Positions 9,992-20,900 of a stretch of DNA of 64,000 nt are shown piece after piece (positions within the stretch are counted from its first letter, which is position 1; the number at the start of each line of letters is the position of its first letter). The notes under the pieces were generated by a model. The model worked only from the letters and a program-made list of their open reading frames with translations. It had not been told where the DNA came from and searched no databases. The DNA is from Indibacter alkaliphilus LW1. Lineage in GTDB: Bacteria; Bacteroidota; Bacteroidia; Cytophagales; Cyclobacteriaceae. The position numbers and the translations under genes are program-made. The stretch is taken from positions 162,120 to 226,119 of the forward strand of contig NZ_ALWO02000011.1 in the NCBI RefSeq assembly GCF_000295935.2, read 5' to 3'.

Positions 9992-10726
9992 TTAGTTATT
10001 TCTCTTTCTTCTCTTTGGTCCGCCTTCTCTTCTCTTTCCTCTGGCGTTACCACTACCTTTCGGTTCATTAGCAGCACCTACGTTAGGGGAAAGATCTCTT
10101 TTACCATAAACTTCTCCCTTGAAAATCCACACTTTGATTCCAATGATTCCGTATACAGTGTTAGCTTCAGAAATAGCATAATCAATATCAGCTCTAAGTG
10201 TATGCAAAGGAATTCTACCCTCTTTGTACATTTCAGATCTTGCCATTTCTGCACCTCCAAGTCTTCCTGAAAGCTTGATTTTAATCCCTTCAGCACCTAC
10301 TCTCATTGTAGCTGCAATGGATTGCTTCATTGCTCTTCTAAATGAAATTCGGGCCTGTAATTGTTGTGCGATGGACTCACCTACCAATTTGGCATCAAGT
10401 TCAGGTCTTTTAATTTCAAAAATATTGATCTGAACATCTTTGTTAGTCAATTTTTTGAGTTCTTCTTTCAGTTTATCAACTTCAGCTCCACCTTTCCCGA
10501 TAACAACTCCCGGACGAGCCGTGTGTATGGTAAGGGTGATTCTTTTAAGTGTTCTTTCAATGATTACCTTAGAGATTCCTCCTTTTGGAATTCTGGCAAG
10601 GACATACTTTCTGATTTGCTGGTCTTCATACAACTTCTCAGCAAAGTCTTTACCTCCGTACCAATTGGATTCCCAACCTTTGATAACACCAAGCCTAAAA
10701 CCAATAGGGTTTACTTTTTGTCCCAT
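9992..10726 (-). CDS. rpsC: 30S ribosomal protein S3
   Basis: Small-subunit protein at the mRNA entry tunnel with helicase-related function. The 244-aa product has a KH domain ([20 protein letters not shown]) and the C-terminal S3 domain ([14 protein letters not shown] in family form; here [14 protein letters not shown]). The C-terminal tail is a basic stretch rich in glycine, lysine and arginine. It begins 9 nt after rplV. Confidence 0.98.
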   Translation of the reverse strand: MGQKVNPIGFRLGVIKGWESNWYGGKDFAEKLYEDQQIRKYVLARIPKGGISKVIIERTLKRITLTIHTARPGVVIGKGGAEVDKLKEELKKLTNKDVQINIFEIKRPELDAKLVGESIAQQLQARISFRRAMKQSIAATMRVGAEGIKIKLSGRLGGAEMARSEMYKEGRIPLHTLRADIDYAISEANTVYGIIGIKVWIFKGEVYGKRDLSPNVGAANEPKGSGNARGKRREGGPKRRKRNN

Positions 10727-10735
10727 AGTCTGATT

Positions 10736-11128
10736 TTAATTAGATTTTTCAGTTGTTTCTACTACATCAGCGGTAACTTCGTCATAGTTGATTGCATCTA
10801 CTACAAGGGTTACATGATTTGATCTTTTACGGATTCTATGAGCTCTACCCTGTGGAGCCGGTCTCAACCTTTTCAACATACGTCCACCATCAACGAAGAT
10901 AGTCTTCACATATAGGTCAGCTTCCTCAAGCTTCTCGTCAGGGTTTTTAGCCTGCCAGTTGGCAACTGCAGAAAGTAAAAGTTTCTCCAGCTTGATTGCA
11001 CCATGATTTGGAGTAAACTTCAAAATACTTAGCGCATCTCCTACTCTTTTACCTCTAACAAGGTCAGCTACCAAACGCATTTTGCGTGTAGAAGTAGGAA
11101 CATTATTTAATCTTGCTATTGCTTCCAT
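10736..11128 (-). CDS. rplV: 50S ribosomal protein L22
   Basis: Large-subunit protein whose beta-hairpin lines the nascent-chain tunnel. The 130-aa product has the hairpin region ([21 protein letters not shown]) intact, with none of the deletions known to give macrolide resistance. A short acidic C-terminal tail ([10 protein letters not shown]) follows the core. It begins 2 nt after rpsS. Confidence 0.98.
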   Translation of the reverse strand: MEAIARLNNVPTSTRKMRLVADLVRGKRVGDALSILKFTPNHGAIKLEKLLLSAVANWQAKNPDEKLEEADLYVKTIFVDGGRMLKRLRPAPQGRAHRIRKRSNHVTLVVDAINYDEVTADVVETTEKSN

Positions 11129-11130
11129 GA

Positions 11131-11409
11131 TTATCTCTTTCCTTTATCTTTTTTGGCGATGTGACCTCTAAAGTTTCTAGTAGGTGCAAATTCTCCTAGC
11201 TTATGACCTACCATGTTATCTGTTACAAACACAGGAATAAATTTATTCCCATTATGCACAGCAAAGGTATGTCCAACGAAATCCGGAGATATCATAGATC
11301 TCCTTGACCATGTTTTGATCACGGACTTTTTCCCGGATTCGTTCATTACATCTACTTTTTTCGCCAAGTGATGCTCTATATAAGGACCTTTTTTTAATGA
11401 ACGTGCCAT
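11131..11409 (-). CDS. rpsS: 30S ribosomal protein S19
   Basis: Small-subunit head protein, partner of S13. The 92-aa product begins [18 protein letters not shown] and has the signature [23 protein letters not shown] followed by FRGH (listed in part). It lies 2 nt after rplB. Confidence 0.98.
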   Translation of the reverse strand: MARSLKKGPYIEHHLAKKVDVMNESGKKSVIKTWSRRSMISPDFVGHTFAVHNGNKFIPVFVTDNMVGHKLGEFAPTRNFRGHIAKKDKGKR

Positions 11410-11411
11410 AA

Positions 11412-12236
11412 TTATTTGGTTCTTTTACTGATGATGAATTTGTTAGAATACTTTTTACGAGATCTGGTTTTCTTACCCTTAGCGAGTAATCCAGTTCTTG
11501 ATCTCGGATGACCTCCTGAGGAGCGCCCTTCACCACCACCCATTGGGTGATCTACAGGGTTCATTGCAACACCTCTAGTTCTTGGTCTCTTTCCTAACCA
11601 ACGATTTCTACCAGCCTTACCAAGCACAACATTCATGTGGTCACCGTTCGATACTGTACCAACAGTGGCCATACATTCGCCCAGAACAAGCCTCATTTCA
11701 CCTGAAGGTAATTTTACTGTTACGTACTTACCATCTCTAGCTACTACTTGACCATATCCACCAGCACTTCTTGCCAAAGCTGCACCTTTTCCAGGCTTAA
11801 GCTCAATGTTATGGACAATAGTACCAAGTGGAACACTCTTCAATTTCATTGCATTGCCCACTTCAGGAGCAACTATTTCTCCAGAAACTACTGTCTGACC
11901 AATTTCCAATCCTTCCGGAGCGATAATATAGGCCTTTGCACCATCTACATAATATAGAAGTGCAATCCTTGCAGTCCTGTTTGGATCGTATTCTACAGCT
12001 TTAACAACTGCTGGTACTCCAAACTTATTTCTTTTGAAATCAATGACTCTATATCTTTGCTTATGACCTCCACCTATGTATCGGGAAGTCATTTTACCTG
12101 AATTATTTCTACCACCTGATTTTGACTTAGGAGCCAAAAGAGATTTCTCTGGCGATGATTTGGTAATCTCATCAAATGCCGGAGCGACTCTAAATCTGGT
12201 TCCTGGGGTTACAGGCTTTAATTTTTTAACTGCCAT
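11412..12236 (-). CDS. rplB: 50S ribosomal protein L2
   Basis: Large-subunit protein needed for subunit association and peptidyl transfer. At 274 aa it has the family length and the C-terminal signature [20 protein letters not shown], which includes the histidine close to the peptidyl transferase centre. It begins 13 nt after rplW. Confidence 0.98.
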   Translation of the reverse strand: MAVKKLKPVTPGTRFRVAPAFDEITKSSPEKSLLAPKSKSGGRNNSGKMTSRYIGGGHKQRYRVIDFKRNKFGVPAVVKAVEYDPNRTARIALLYYVDGAKAYIIAPEGLEIGQTVVSGEIVAPEVGNAMKLKSVPLGTIVHNIELKPGKGAALARSAGGYGQVVARDGKYVTVKLPSGEMRLVLGECMATVGTVSNGDHMNVVLGKAGRNRWLGKRPRTRGVAMNPVDHPMGGGEGRSSGGHPRSRTGLLAKGKKTRSRKKYSNKFIISKRTK

Positions 12237-12249
12237 GATTATGATTCAA

Positions 12250-12537
12250 TTAAATTTCTCCGTAAAAATCAATTATATCACCTTCTGCTACCTGTACGAT
12301 AGCCTTTTTGAAGGCATTGCTGAAACCGGATACGATTTTGGTCTTTGTATATCTCGTCTTCGGCTTACCTGCATACCTCATTGTACGCACATCCACCACT
12401 TTGACATCATACATTTTCTCTACGGCTCTTTTGATCTCTGGCTTAGAAGCTTTCTTCTCAACAATGAATCCGTAAACCCCTTGTTCGTTCATCGCAGAAA
12501 TCTTTTCCGTAATCAAAGGTTTTTTTAGTATATCCAT
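12250..12537 (-). CDS. rplW: 50S ribosomal protein L23
   Basis: Tunnel-exit protein and docking site for trigger factor and SRP. The 95-aa product begins MDILKKPLITEKIS and has the block YGFIVEKKASKPEIKRAVE followed by the VDVRTMRYAGK loop. It starts 3 nt after rplD. Confidence 0.98.
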   Translation of the reverse strand: MDILKKPLITEKISAMNEQGVYGFIVEKKASKPEIKRAVEKMYDVKVVDVRTMRYAGKPKTRYTKTKIVSGFSNAFKKAIVQVAEGDIIDFYGEI

Positions 12538-12540
12538 TTT

Positions 12541-13170
12541 TTACTTCAATAAAAGGGTTTCCAACTTGCTTACTGAACCTTCACACAATACTAAATTGTC
12601 TGCATTAAGCAACTCATAAGTATTGATGCTATCAACAGTAACCACCTTTGCTTTAGGTAAATTTCTGCTGGACAAATAAACGTGCTTGTCATTTTCTGGA
12701 AGAACCAATAAAGTCTTCTTATCTGATAAAGAAAGCCCATTCAAAAAAGTGATGTAGTTTTTTGTCTTAGAAGTTTCAAAAGAAACGTTCTCAAGGACTG
12801 TCAAACTATTCTCTTTTGCTTTATATGTTAAAGCAGACTTTCTTGCCAATTGCTTCAATTTTTTATTCAGCTTAAAGGAGTAATCCCTTGGTCTTGGACC
12901 GAATACTCTACCTCCACCTTTGAACAAAGGAGATTTGATAGATCCAGCTCTGGCACCACCGGTCCCTTTTTGCTTCTTGATCTTCTTGGTAGAACCCGCA
13001 ATTTCATTTCTTTCTTTGGCTTTATGAGTACCTTGTCTCTGGTTAGCCAAATATTGTTTTACATCCAGATAGATCGCATGATCATTAGGCTCAATGGCGA
13101 AAATGTCATCAGAAAGACTAATCTTCCTACCTGTGTCTTCTCCGTTTTGTTTTAATACTGCTAATTCCAT
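12541..13170 (-). CDS. rplD: 50S ribosomal protein L4
   Basis: Large-subunit protein with a long loop that reaches the exit tunnel; in E. coli it represses the S10 operon. The 209-aa product has the tunnel-loop block [19 protein letters not shown] followed by [13 protein letters not shown]. No change is seen at the loop arginines. It begins 4 nt after rplC. Confidence 0.98.
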   Translation of the reverse strand: MELAVLKQNGEDTGRKISLSDDIFAIEPNDHAIYLDVKQYLANQRQGTHKAKERNEIAGSTKKIKKQKGTGGARAGSIKSPLFKGGGRVFGPRPRDYSFKLNKKLKQLARKSALTYKAKENSLTVLENVSFETSKTKNYITFLNGLSLSDKKTLLVLPENDKHVYLSSRNLPKAKVVTVDSINTYELLNADNLVLCEGSVSKLETLLLK

Positions 13171-13174
13171 ATGC

Positions 13175-13807
13175 TTACTTCTCTAGGATAACGAAAGAAT
13201 TTTTTGGACCAGGAACAGAGCCACTAACCAATAGCAAGTTCTTTTCTGGATAGATTTTCAAAACCTTAAGGTTAATCACCTTAACTCTGTCACCACCGGT
13301 TCTTCCTGCCATTCTCATACCTTTAAATACTCTTGAAGGCCAAGAACAAGCACCGATAGATCCAGGGTGTCTTTGTCTGTTATGCTGACCGTGTGTTTGA
13401 CCACCTACACCAGCAAATCCATGTCTTTTTACTACACCTTGGAAACCTTTACCTTTTGAAGTTCCGATAGCATCCACGAAGTCTCCTTCGATAAATATCT
13501 GCCCAGCTTCCAAAGTTTTCCCAAGATCAACCTGACCTTCGAATTCGACCCTAAAGTCTCTGAATTCAACAACTTTCTGCTTTGGCGTAGTACCGGCCTT
13601 TTTGAAATGCCCGATAAGTGGCTTAGGAGTGTTCTTCTCCTTACGCTCACCATATGCCAATTGAACAGCGTTGTACCCGTCTGTTTCTAAATTTTTTACT
13701 TGCGTCACTACGCAAGGACCAGCTTCTATTAGCGTGCATGCGACGTTACGTCCATCGGCACTGAAAATGCTAGTCATACCTACTTTTTTTCCTATTATTC
13801 CAGACAT
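13175..13807 (-). CDS. rplC: 50S ribosomal protein L3
   Basis: Early-assembly large-subunit protein near the peptidyl transferase centre. I place the start at [15 protein letters not shown], giving 210 aa, the usual length. An in-frame ATG 66 nt upstream (13873) would lie before the transcription start predicted from the promoter at 13871-13901, so it is rejected. The central block [16 protein letters not shown] holds the glutamine that is methylated in other bacteria. This is the first gene of the S10 unit here, because rpsJ is separated from it by a terminator. Confidence 0.96.
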   Translation of the reverse strand: MSGIIGKKVGMTSIFSADGRNVACTLIEAGPCVVTQVKNLETDGYNAVQLAYGERKEKNTPKPLIGHFKKAGTTPKQKVVEFRDFRVEFEGQVDLGKTLEAGQIFIEGDFVDAIGTSKGKGFQGVVKRHGFAGVGGQTHGQHNRQRHPGSIGACSWPSRVFKGMRMAGRTGGDRVKVINLKVLKIYPEKNLLLVSGSVPGPKNSFVILEK

Positions 13808-13870
13808 CTTCTGTTGTATAATAATCTTGAATCCCAAGTGCTTACGCAAAAGGGCCCTTTTTAAGGACTG

Positions 13871-13901
13871 CAAAGTTAGAAATTAATATTCAGCTAACAA
13901 A
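13871..13901 (-). promoter_or_regulatory. Promoter of the rplC (S10/spc/alpha) unit
   Basis: On the minus strand the sequence reads TTTG, 19 bases, TAACTTTG, an exact match to the Bacteroidota housekeeping promoter (-33 TTTG, -7 TAnnTTTG). The -33 box is at 13898-13901 and the -7 box at 13871-13878. Transcription should start near 13865, giving a leader of about 58 nt before rplC. Confidence 0.85.
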
Positions 13902-14007
13902 CCCCAACTTTAATATTTTCAAATATTTACGAAAATAAATTTGGATTTTAGGAGCTAAACCAAACCTCACAATCATATTAATAAATTAATTGAGCAGAAG
14001 ACAAAAG

Positions 14008-14039
14008 AAAAACCCATCCACCGGAGCGGACAGGTTTTT
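14008..14039 (-). terminator. Rho-independent terminator after rpsJ
   Basis: A hairpin downstream of rpsJ on the minus strand pairs AAAAACC with GGTTTTT as the outer stem and TCC with GGA as the inner stem, and is followed by a T-rich run (TTTTTCTTTT). It ends the rpsL-rpsG-fusA-rpsJ unit 23 nt after the rpsJ stop and just upstream of the next promoter. Confidence 0.75.
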
Positions 14040-14061
14040 AATTTGCTTAAGATCAATTCTG

Positions 14062-14367
14062 TCAGACTTTGATTTCTACATCTACTCCACTTGGAAGCTC
14101 GATCTTCATCAAGGCGTCTACAGTTTTTGAACTATTGCTGTAAATGTCAACCAGTCTCTTGTAAGTACAAAGCTGGTATTGGTCTCTGGCTTTTTTATTC
14201 ACATGAGGTGATTTAAGCACAGTGAACTTTTCTTTCTTTGTTGGCAATGGAATCGGACCCACAACTATGGCTCCTGTTGATTTCACTGCTTTGACGATCT
14301 TTTCTGATGACTTATCCACCAGACTATGATCGTATGATTTTAGTTTTATTCTGATTTTCTGATTCAT
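14062..14367 (-). CDS. rpsJ: 30S ribosomal protein S10
   Basis: Small-subunit head protein that also joins NusB in antitermination complexes. The start at [19 protein letters not shown] gives 101 aa, the normal length; a longer in-frame reading (to 14409) would run into the end of fusA. The block [20 protein letters not shown] is typical. It starts 13 nt after fusA and is followed by a terminator, so it is the last gene of the str unit, not the first of the S10 unit. Confidence 0.97.
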   Translation of the reverse strand: MNQKIRIKLKSYDHSLVDKSSEKIVKAVKSTGAIVVGPIPLPTKKEKFTVLKSPHVNKKARDQYQLCTYKRLVDIYSNSSKTVDALMKIELPSGVDVEIKV

Positions 14368-14380
14368 TTTCTTCTGGGGT

Positions 14381-16501
14381 TTAGGCTTTTTCACCTTTAA
14401 CTTTAGCAATCACAGTCTCAGCAATATTTGACGGTACTGACTCATAATGAGAGAAAGTCAAAGATGCTGTGGCTCTACCTGAGGATATGGTCCTGAGATC
14501 AGTCACATAACCAAACAATTCTGACAAAGGAACAGAAGCCTTGATCACGGAGGAAGTGCCTTTAGTATCCATACCTTTCATCAAACCTCTTCTCCTGTTG
14601 AGATCACCGGTAATTGGACCTGTGTACTCATCTGGGGTTACAACGTCTACTGCCATAATCGGCTCAAGCAACTGTGGCCTGGCTTTTTTCGCAGCTTCTT
14701 TGAAACCTATTCTTGCTGCAAGTTCAAAAGAAAGTGCATCTGAATCGACATCGTGGAAGGAACCATGGAAAAGTCTTACTTTCATGGATTCTATTGGATA
14801 TCCTGCCAAAGGACCATTTTTCATAGCTTCAGCAAAACCCTTTTGAATGGCTGGAATAAATTCTTTAGGAATCACACCACCTACAATACCATTGACGAAG
14901 TCTAATCCTGGCTTAATTTCGCCAGTTTCAGGATCTGGATCTTTTGGTCCAAGTTCGAATACGATGTCCGCAAACTTACCTTTACCTCCGGTTTGTTTTT
15001 TGTAAACCTCTTTATGTTCAACAGAACCGAACAGAGCCTCTTTGTAAGCAACCTGAGGAGCACCTTGGTTGATTTCAACTTTAAATTCTCTTTTCAATCT
15101 GTCAATGATGATATCCAAGTGCAATTCCCCCATACCTCTAAGTATAGTCTGACCAGTTTCATGGTCAGTATTAACTTGTAGAGTTGGATCTTCTTCAACA
15201 AGTTTTGCAATTGCCATACCTAATTTATCAACATCAGCCTGAGTTTTTGGCTCAATAGCATATCCGATAACTGGTTCTGGGAAAATCATTGACTCTAACA
15301 CTACTTTACGACTTTCGTCACAAAGCGTATCACCTGTTTTGATATCTTTAAACCCAACAACAGCACCAATATCACCGGCCTGAAGTCTTGGGATTTGATT
15401 TTGCTTGTTAGCGTGCATTTGGAACACCCTAGAAATACGCTCTTTGTTTCCAGAACGGCTATTGTAGACATAAGAACCAGACTCTAGAACTCCAGAGTAT
15501 GCTCTTACAAAACAAAGTCGTCCTACAAATGGGTCAGTAGCAATTTTGAATGCAAGGCCAGTAAATGGCTCACTTTCATTTGGAGAAATTCTTACATCTC
15601 TTTCTTCACTATCAAGCCCATGCGCAAAAATATCATCCTTATCCAATGGAGAAGGCAATAATTCCATCACAAGATCAAGCATAGTCTGCACACCTTTATT
15701 TTTGAAAGAAGATCCACATACCATGGGGACAATTTTCATGTCAATAGTAGCAGCTCTCAAAGCTTTCAAAATTTCAGCTTCAGTGATTGAGTCTGGATCA
15801 TCGAAGAATTTCTCCATCAATGATTCATCATAATCAGCTACAGCTTCCAATAGATGCTCTCTATACTCTGTCACTTCATCCTGCATGTCTTCAGGAATAG
15901 GAACTTCTTCAAAAGTCATCCCCATATCCTCTTCATTCCAAACGATAGCTCTGTTGTTGATCAAATCAACTACACCTCTGAATTTATCTTCAGCTCCGAT
16001 TGGAAGTTGCAAAGGAACAGCATAGCTCCCAAGCATTTCTTTCACTTGCTTACAAACTTCAAGGAAGTTAGCACCGGCACGGTCCATTTTATTTACGAAT
16101 CCGATACGGGCTACTTTATAATTATCTGCCAATCTCCAGTTAGTCTCAGACTGAGGCTCTACTCCATCAACTGCACTAAAAAGAAAGACAAGACCATCTA
16201 ATACTCTAAGGGATCTATTTACTTCAACAGTGAAGTCAACGTGACCTGGAGTATCGATGATGTTGATTTGGTATTTCTGATCTCTGTAATTCCAAAAAAC
16301 TGTGGTAGCCGCAGAAGTAATAGTGATACCTCTCTCCTGCTCTTGCGCCATCCAGTCCATTGTAGCAGCTCCATCATGGACCTCCCCAATCTTATGACTG
16401 ACCCCAGAGTAAAAAAGGATCCTCTCTGTAGTGGTCGTTTTTCCTGCGTCAATGTGTGCCGCAATTCCAATGTTCCTGGTATATCTTAAATCTCTTGCCA
16501 T
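14381..16501 (-). CDS. fusA: Elongation factor G
   Basis: GTPase that drives translocation of tRNA and mRNA, and acts with RRF in ribosome recycling. The 706-aa protein has the P-loop [15 protein letters not shown] at about residues 16-30, switch-region [19 protein letters not shown], the NKMD specificity motif, and all five domains to full length. It lies 7 nt after rpsG. It is closer to the canonical bacterial EF-G than to the shorter EF-G2 paralogs. Confidence 0.98.
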   Translation of the reverse strand: MARDLRYTRNIGIAAHIDAGKTTTTERILFYSGVSHKIGEVHDGAATMDWMAQEQERGITITSAATTVFWNYRDQKYQINIIDTPGHVDFTVEVNRSLRVLDGLVFLFSAVDGVEPQSETNWRLADNYKVARIGFVNKMDRAGANFLEVCKQVKEMLGSYAVPLQLPIGAEDKFRGVVDLINNRAIVWNEEDMGMTFEEVPIPEDMQDEVTEYREHLLEAVADYDESLMEKFFDDPDSITEAEILKALRAATIDMKIVPMVCGSSFKNKGVQTMLDLVMELLPSPLDKDDIFAHGLDSEERDVRISPNESEPFTGLAFKIATDPFVGRLCFVRAYSGVLESGSYVYNSRSGNKERISRVFQMHANKQNQIPRLQAGDIGAVVGFKDIKTGDTLCDESRKVVLESMIFPEPVIGYAIEPKTQADVDKLGMAIAKLVEEDPTLQVNTDHETGQTILRGMGELHLDIIIDRLKREFKVEINQGAPQVAYKEALFGSVEHKEVYKKQTGGKGKFADIVFELGPKDPDPETGEIKPGLDFVNGIVGGVIPKEFIPAIQKGFAEAMKNGPLAGYPIESMKVRLFHGSFHDVDSDALSFELAARIGFKEAAKKARPQLLEPIMAVDVVTPDEYTGPITGDLNRRRGLMKGMDTKGTSSVIKASVPLSELFGYVTDLRTISSGRATASLTFSHYESVPSNIAETVIAKVKGEKA

Positions 16502-16508
16502 CTTTTAA

Positions 16509-16976
16509 TTAAAATCTAAAGTGTGAGAATGCTTTGTTTGCTTCTGCCATTCTATGGGTATCGTCTTTCTTCTTAACAGCTGCACCTTCTCCTTTGGATG
16601 CGGAGATGATTTCACCTGCAAGTCTATCCATCATGGTCTTCTCACCCCTTTTTCTGGCATAAGTGATCATCCACTTGATCCCTAGGGACAATTTTCTTTC
16701 GGGTCTAACTTCCATCGGAACCTGGAACGTAGCACCACCAACCCTACGACTCTTCACCTCTACAGCTGGAGTAATATTGTTAAGCGCTTTTTTCCAAACC
16801 TCAAGACCGTTCTCACCTACTTTCTCTTCAACCTTCTCGACTGCATCGTAGAAGATTTTGTAAGCAATACTCTTCTTACCGTCCACCATCAGGCAGTTAA
16901 CGAACTTCGTTACCAAAGTGTCGTTGAACTTTGGATCAGGAAGAATATATCTCTTCTTTGGTTTCGCTTTTCTCAT
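16509..16976 (-). CDS. rpsG: 30S ribosomal protein S7
   Basis: Primary assembly protein of the 30S head, lining the E site. The 155-aa product begins [17 protein letters not shown] and has the beta-hairpin block [21 protein letters not shown]. It starts 22 nt after rpsL and precedes fusA by 7 nt, the classic str order. Confidence 0.98.
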   Translation of the reverse strand: MRKAKPKKRYILPDPKFNDTLVTKFVNCLMVDGKKSIAYKIFYDAVEKVEEKVGENGLEVWKKALNNITPAVEVKSRRVGGATFQVPMEVRPERKLSLGIKWMITYARKRGEKTMMDRLAGEIISASKGEGAAVKKKDDTHRMAEANKAFSHFRF

Positions 16977-16998
16977 TTTTTTGTAATGTTTTAATCAA

Positions 16999-17388
16999 TT
17001 ATTTTTTTGCTGCGGCCGCTTTGGGACGCTTAGCACCGTACTTAGAGCGACCTTGCTTACGGTCTTTAACTCCTGCTGTATCAAGTGCACCTCTGATAAT
17101 GTGGTAACGTACACCTGGAAGATCTTTAACACGACCACCTCTGATCAGGACGATAGAGTGCTCTTGCAAATTGTGACCTTCACCTGGTATATAGGCGTTC
17201 ACCTCTTTACCATTTGTCAACCTTACCCTTGCTACTTTTCTCATAGCGGAGTTAGGCTTCTTTGGAGTGGTAGTGTACACCCTGGTACATACACCTCTTC
17301 TTTGAGGACAAGCATCCAAAGCTCTGGACTTAGACTTGGTCTCAAGAGTGGTTCTACCTTTTCTTACTAACTGTTGTATAGTAGGCAT
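16999..17388 (-). CDS. rpsL: 30S ribosomal protein S12
   Basis: Decoding-centre protein. The 129-aa product contains [19 protein letters not shown] and [14 protein letters not shown]. The two lysines whose mutation gives streptomycin resistance (in PKKPN and GRVKDLPG) are both wild type, so no such resistance is predicted. An alanine/lysine-rich tail ends the protein. It is the first gene of its unit, with its own promoter at 17439-17469. Confidence 0.98.
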   Translation of the reverse strand: MPTIQQLVRKGRTTLETKSKSRALDACPQRRGVCTRVYTTTPKKPNSAMRKVARVRLTNGKEVNAYIPGEGHNLQEHSIVLIRGGRVKDLPGVRYHIIRGALDTAGVKDRKQGRSKYGAKRPKAAAAKK

Positions 17389-17438
17389 TTAATAGATAAA
17401 ATTTATTTTACTTCCTTAAACTTGTGAATTTTGGACTG

Positions 17439-17469
17439 CAAAGGTATGCAAATACGTAAAACAAACAAA
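17439..17469 (-). promoter_or_regulatory. Promoter of the rpsL-rpsG-fusA-rpsJ unit
   Basis: The minus strand reads TTTG (17466-17469), 19 bases, TACCTTTG (17439-17446), matching the Bacteroidota housekeeping consensus exactly. The predicted transcript start is near 17432, about 44 nt upstream of rpsL. Confidence 0.85.
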
Positions 17470-17564
17470 ATTAAGCTGTTGTATTTTCGTTAAATTGCAG
17501 CGATTCGGTTTTGGCTAATATTAATTCTATAATCCAAGAATAATTTTCTAATTCGGTAGCTGTT

Positions 17565-17894
17565 TCAAGCCTCCCCAAAAGTCCCCCCAAAGTTCATTGG
17601 AAAACTAGGCCCCTCTGAACCGCCTTCTATTTTGCCGAAAGCCTGCTCATATTTTCCGATGTTGTCCTTCAAAGCAGCCAATAATCTTTTGGCATGATCC
17701 GGAGTCATGATTATACGGGATTTCACTTTCGCCTTTGGCACACCAGGCATTAACCGGATAAAATCTATAACAAATTCAGAATTGGAGTGAGCTATCATAG
17801 CCAGGTTGGAATAAATTCCTTCTGCAACTTCTTCTGAGAGTTCAACATTGATCTGTTGGTCCTGATTGGGGTTTTGCCCTTTTCCGTCGTCCAT
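17565..17894 (-). CDS. DUF3467 protein of unknown function
   Basis: I recognise the DUF3467 family from the block INVELSEEVAEGIYSNLAM, then FVIDFIRLMPG and KSRIIMTPDHAKRLL. Its function is not known. From the start MDDGKGQNPN it is 109 aa, with a charged N-terminus, a compact alpha/beta core, and a glycine/proline-rich C-terminal tail (GPSFPMNFGGTFGEA). An in-frame ATG at 17927 lies inside a terminator hairpin, so the 17894 start is preferred. No signal peptide or membrane segment is seen. It lies 17 nt after a strong terminator that ends rpoC and upstream of the rpsL promoter. No promoter of its own is visible, so it may depend on read-through from rpoBC. Confidence 0.85.
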   Translation of the reverse strand: MDDGKGQNPNQDQQINVELSEEVAEGIYSNLAMIAHSNSEFVIDFIRLMPGVPKAKVKSRIIMTPDHAKRLLAALKDNIGKYEQAFGKIEGGSEGPSFPMNFGGTFGEA

Positions 17895-17911
17895 AGTAAT
17901 ATTGTTTAGAT

Positions 17912-17941
17912 AAAAAAAGGCCTGCATTTACAGGCCTTTTT
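17912..17941 (-). terminator. Terminator between rpoC and the DUF3467 gene
   Basis: A perfect 11-bp stem, AAAAAGGCCTG pairing with CAGGCCTTTTT (17931-17941 and 17914-17924), has a 6-nt loop and a run of seven T on the minus strand. It begins 20 nt after the rpoC stop. It is also T-rich on the plus strand, though no plus-strand gene needs it. Confidence 0.85.
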
Positions 17942-17960
17942 ATTTATATTTTACTTCCAA

Positions 17961-20900
17961 TTATTTGATCGACTCTTTAGCCTTCTTGATAGATCTTTCT
18001 TTTTCTCCTGAAAGTCTATCATACTCTTCCTGCGAACCCACTAGAATATTGAGAATCTTTCTCTGTCCAGTACCTGCAGGAATCAAATGGCCTACAATCA
18101 CATTTTCTTTAAGACCCAACAATTCATCTCGCTTTCCTCTGATCGCTGCCTCACTCAATACCTTGGTTGTCTCTTGGAAGGAAGCTGCAGATATAAAGCT
18201 TTCAGTACCCAAAGAAGCAGCTGTGATACCTTGCAAGGTAGGTTGTGAAACAGCTGTCTCTGCATCTCTCACTTGAACTAGCTTAAGGTCTCTGCGCTTT
18301 AAACTTGAGTTTTCGTCTCTCAACCTTCTTGCAGTAATGATCATGCCAGGTTTCAGTGTGGAAGAGTCTCCAGCATCCATAACAACTTTTTTGTCTAGGA
18401 TATTGTCATTTTCTTCTCTGAAGGCCCACTTATCAACAATCTGTCCCTGAAGGAACCCGGTATCACCAGCATCAAGGATTTCAACTTTTTGCATCATCTG
18501 GCTCACAATCACCTCAATATGCTTATCATTGATTTTCACACCCTGTAGTCGGTAAACCTCTTGGATTTCATTTACCAAATATTCCTGAACAGCTGTTGGC
18601 CCTTTGATGGAAAGAATATCACTTGGAGTGATAGCTCCGTCAGAAAGTGGCTCTCCTGCTCTGATAAAATCGTTTTCCTGAACCAGGATATGCTTAGAAA
18701 GGGAAACCATGTATCTTTTCTTCACACCGTCCTTAGACTCAATGAAAATTTCTCTGTTACCTCTCTTAATACCACCATAAGTTACAACGCCGTCTATTTC
18801 AGAAACAACAGCCGGATTGGATGGGTTTCTTGCTTCAAACAACTCTGTCACTCTTGGAAGACCACCAGTGATATCTCTCGTTTTACCAACAGATCTAGGA
18901 ATTTTTACCAAAATCTGTCCTGCTCTAACCTTTTCTCCTTGTTCAACTGCAAGGTGAGCTCCAACTGGAATGTTATATGACTTGGATTCCTCTCCGTAAT
19001 TTACAATTACAGCAGGATTCTTAGTCTTATCTTTGGTATCTATGATTACTTTTTCTCTGTAACCCGTCTGATCATCAGCTACCTCCTTGAAAGTAATACC
19101 CTCAATGATGGAGTCGAAATCCACTTCTCCATCAAATTCGGAAAGAATGACTGCATTGTATGGATCCCAAGTACATAAAGAATCTCCTTTGGCTATTTTC
19201 TGACCATCTTTTACGTTCAGATTGGCACCGTAAGGAACGTGGTTTGAAACCAAAGTTTTACCGGACTTAGCGTCATTTATTTTGATTTCTCCAGATCTAC
19301 CCATGACAATAGATACCGGCTCCCCTTCTTTATTAGTGGTTTCAATCCATCTCAACTCTTCCTCAAACTCAACAATACCGTCAAATTTAGCATTAATGCT
19401 TGCTTCTACAGAGATATTGGATGCTGTACCACCAACGTGGAAAGTTCTCAAGGTAAGCTGTGTACCTGGCTCACCAATGGACTGGGCAGCAATAACACCT
19501 ACGGCCTCACCACTCTGTACCATTCCCCCTGTCGCCAGGTTTCGTCCGTAACATTTGCCACAAACTCCTCTTCTGGTTTCACAGGTCAAGACAGATCTGA
19601 TTTCGACTTCCTCAATAGTAGACTCATCTACTTTTCTGGCAATCTCCTCAGTAATTTCAACTCCTGAAGTTACGATCAACTCCTCAGTGATCGGATCATA
19701 GACATCATGGACAGATACCCTACCCAAGATTCTTTCAGAAAGTGGCTCAACAATCTCATCATTGTCTTTCAACGCTGACACGACCAAGCCTCTTAGTGTA
19801 CCACAGTCTTCTTCAGAAACAATCATATCCTGAGCTACATCAACTAATCTCCTGGTCAAATAACCTGCATCAGCTGTTTTCAGAGCTGTATCAGCAAGAC
19901 CCTTACGGGCTCCGTGAGTGGAGATAAAGTATTCTAACACATCCAATCCTTCTTTAAAGTTTGAAAGAATTGGGTTTTCGATGATTTCACCTACAGATCC
20001 TTGAAGGTTTTTTTGTGGCTTTGCCATCAAACCTCTCATACCACCCAGCTGTCTGATCTGTTCTCTGGACCCTCTGGCTCCAGAGTGCATCATCATGTAG
20101 ATGGCATTGAACCCTTGCTTATCTTCCTCCATTTGACGCATAAGAATATTCGTCAAATTAGAGTTGGTTCTAGTCCAGATATCAATAACCTGGTTATATC
20201 TTTCGTTATCCGTAATCAGACCCATCTGGTAGTTACTCACTACTTGATCTACCTCTTCCTTAGCTTTAACAATCAAGTGATCTTTTTCTTCAGGAATGAT
20301 AACATCGTTCAATCCCATAGAAAGACCACCAGTGTAAGCCATTTGGAAACCTAAGTGTTTGATGTCATCAAGGAACTGGGCAGTTCGAGCTACGCCACAT
20401 ATCTTCACAACTTCGGAAATAATGTGTTGTAGCTTTTTCTTAGTTAAAAGCTCATTGACAAAACCTACTTCCTCTGGAACAAACTGGTTGAAAATTAATC
20501 TTCCAGCGATAGTTTCAATAATTTTCTCAGAAAGCTCTCCGTCTTCTCCTCTTACCTTAACTTTACATTTGATATGTGCATGTTGGGATATTCTTCCTTC
20601 ATTCAAGGCAATAATTACTTCTTCTTCGCCATAGAAAGTTAAACCCTCACCCAATACAGGCTCTTCAGGGGTTGACTTTTTACCTTTGGTAACGTAGTAC
20701 AAACCAAGAACCATATCCTGAGAAGGAACAGTAATTGGCGCACCATTGGCTGGGTTAAGAATATTGTGTGAAGAAAGCATCAAAGTCGAAGCTTCCAATA
20801 TAGCCTCATGGCCAAGTGGTACATGAACAGCCATTTGGTCGCCGTCAAAGTCAGCATTGAATGCCGTACATACCAATGGGTGAAGCTGAATTGCCTTTCC

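Noticed and set aside
13808..13873. Upstream extension of rplC by 22 codons
   Set aside because: It would begin before the predicted transcript start and adds residues that no L3 has.
14541..14846. A 101-codon plus-strand ORF opposite fusA
   Set aside because: Antisense to conserved EF-G sequence; no independent support.
17895..17927. Earlier start for the DUF3467 gene
   Set aside because: The ATG is inside the rpoC terminator hairpin and the added residues (QAFFYLNNIT) do not fit the family.
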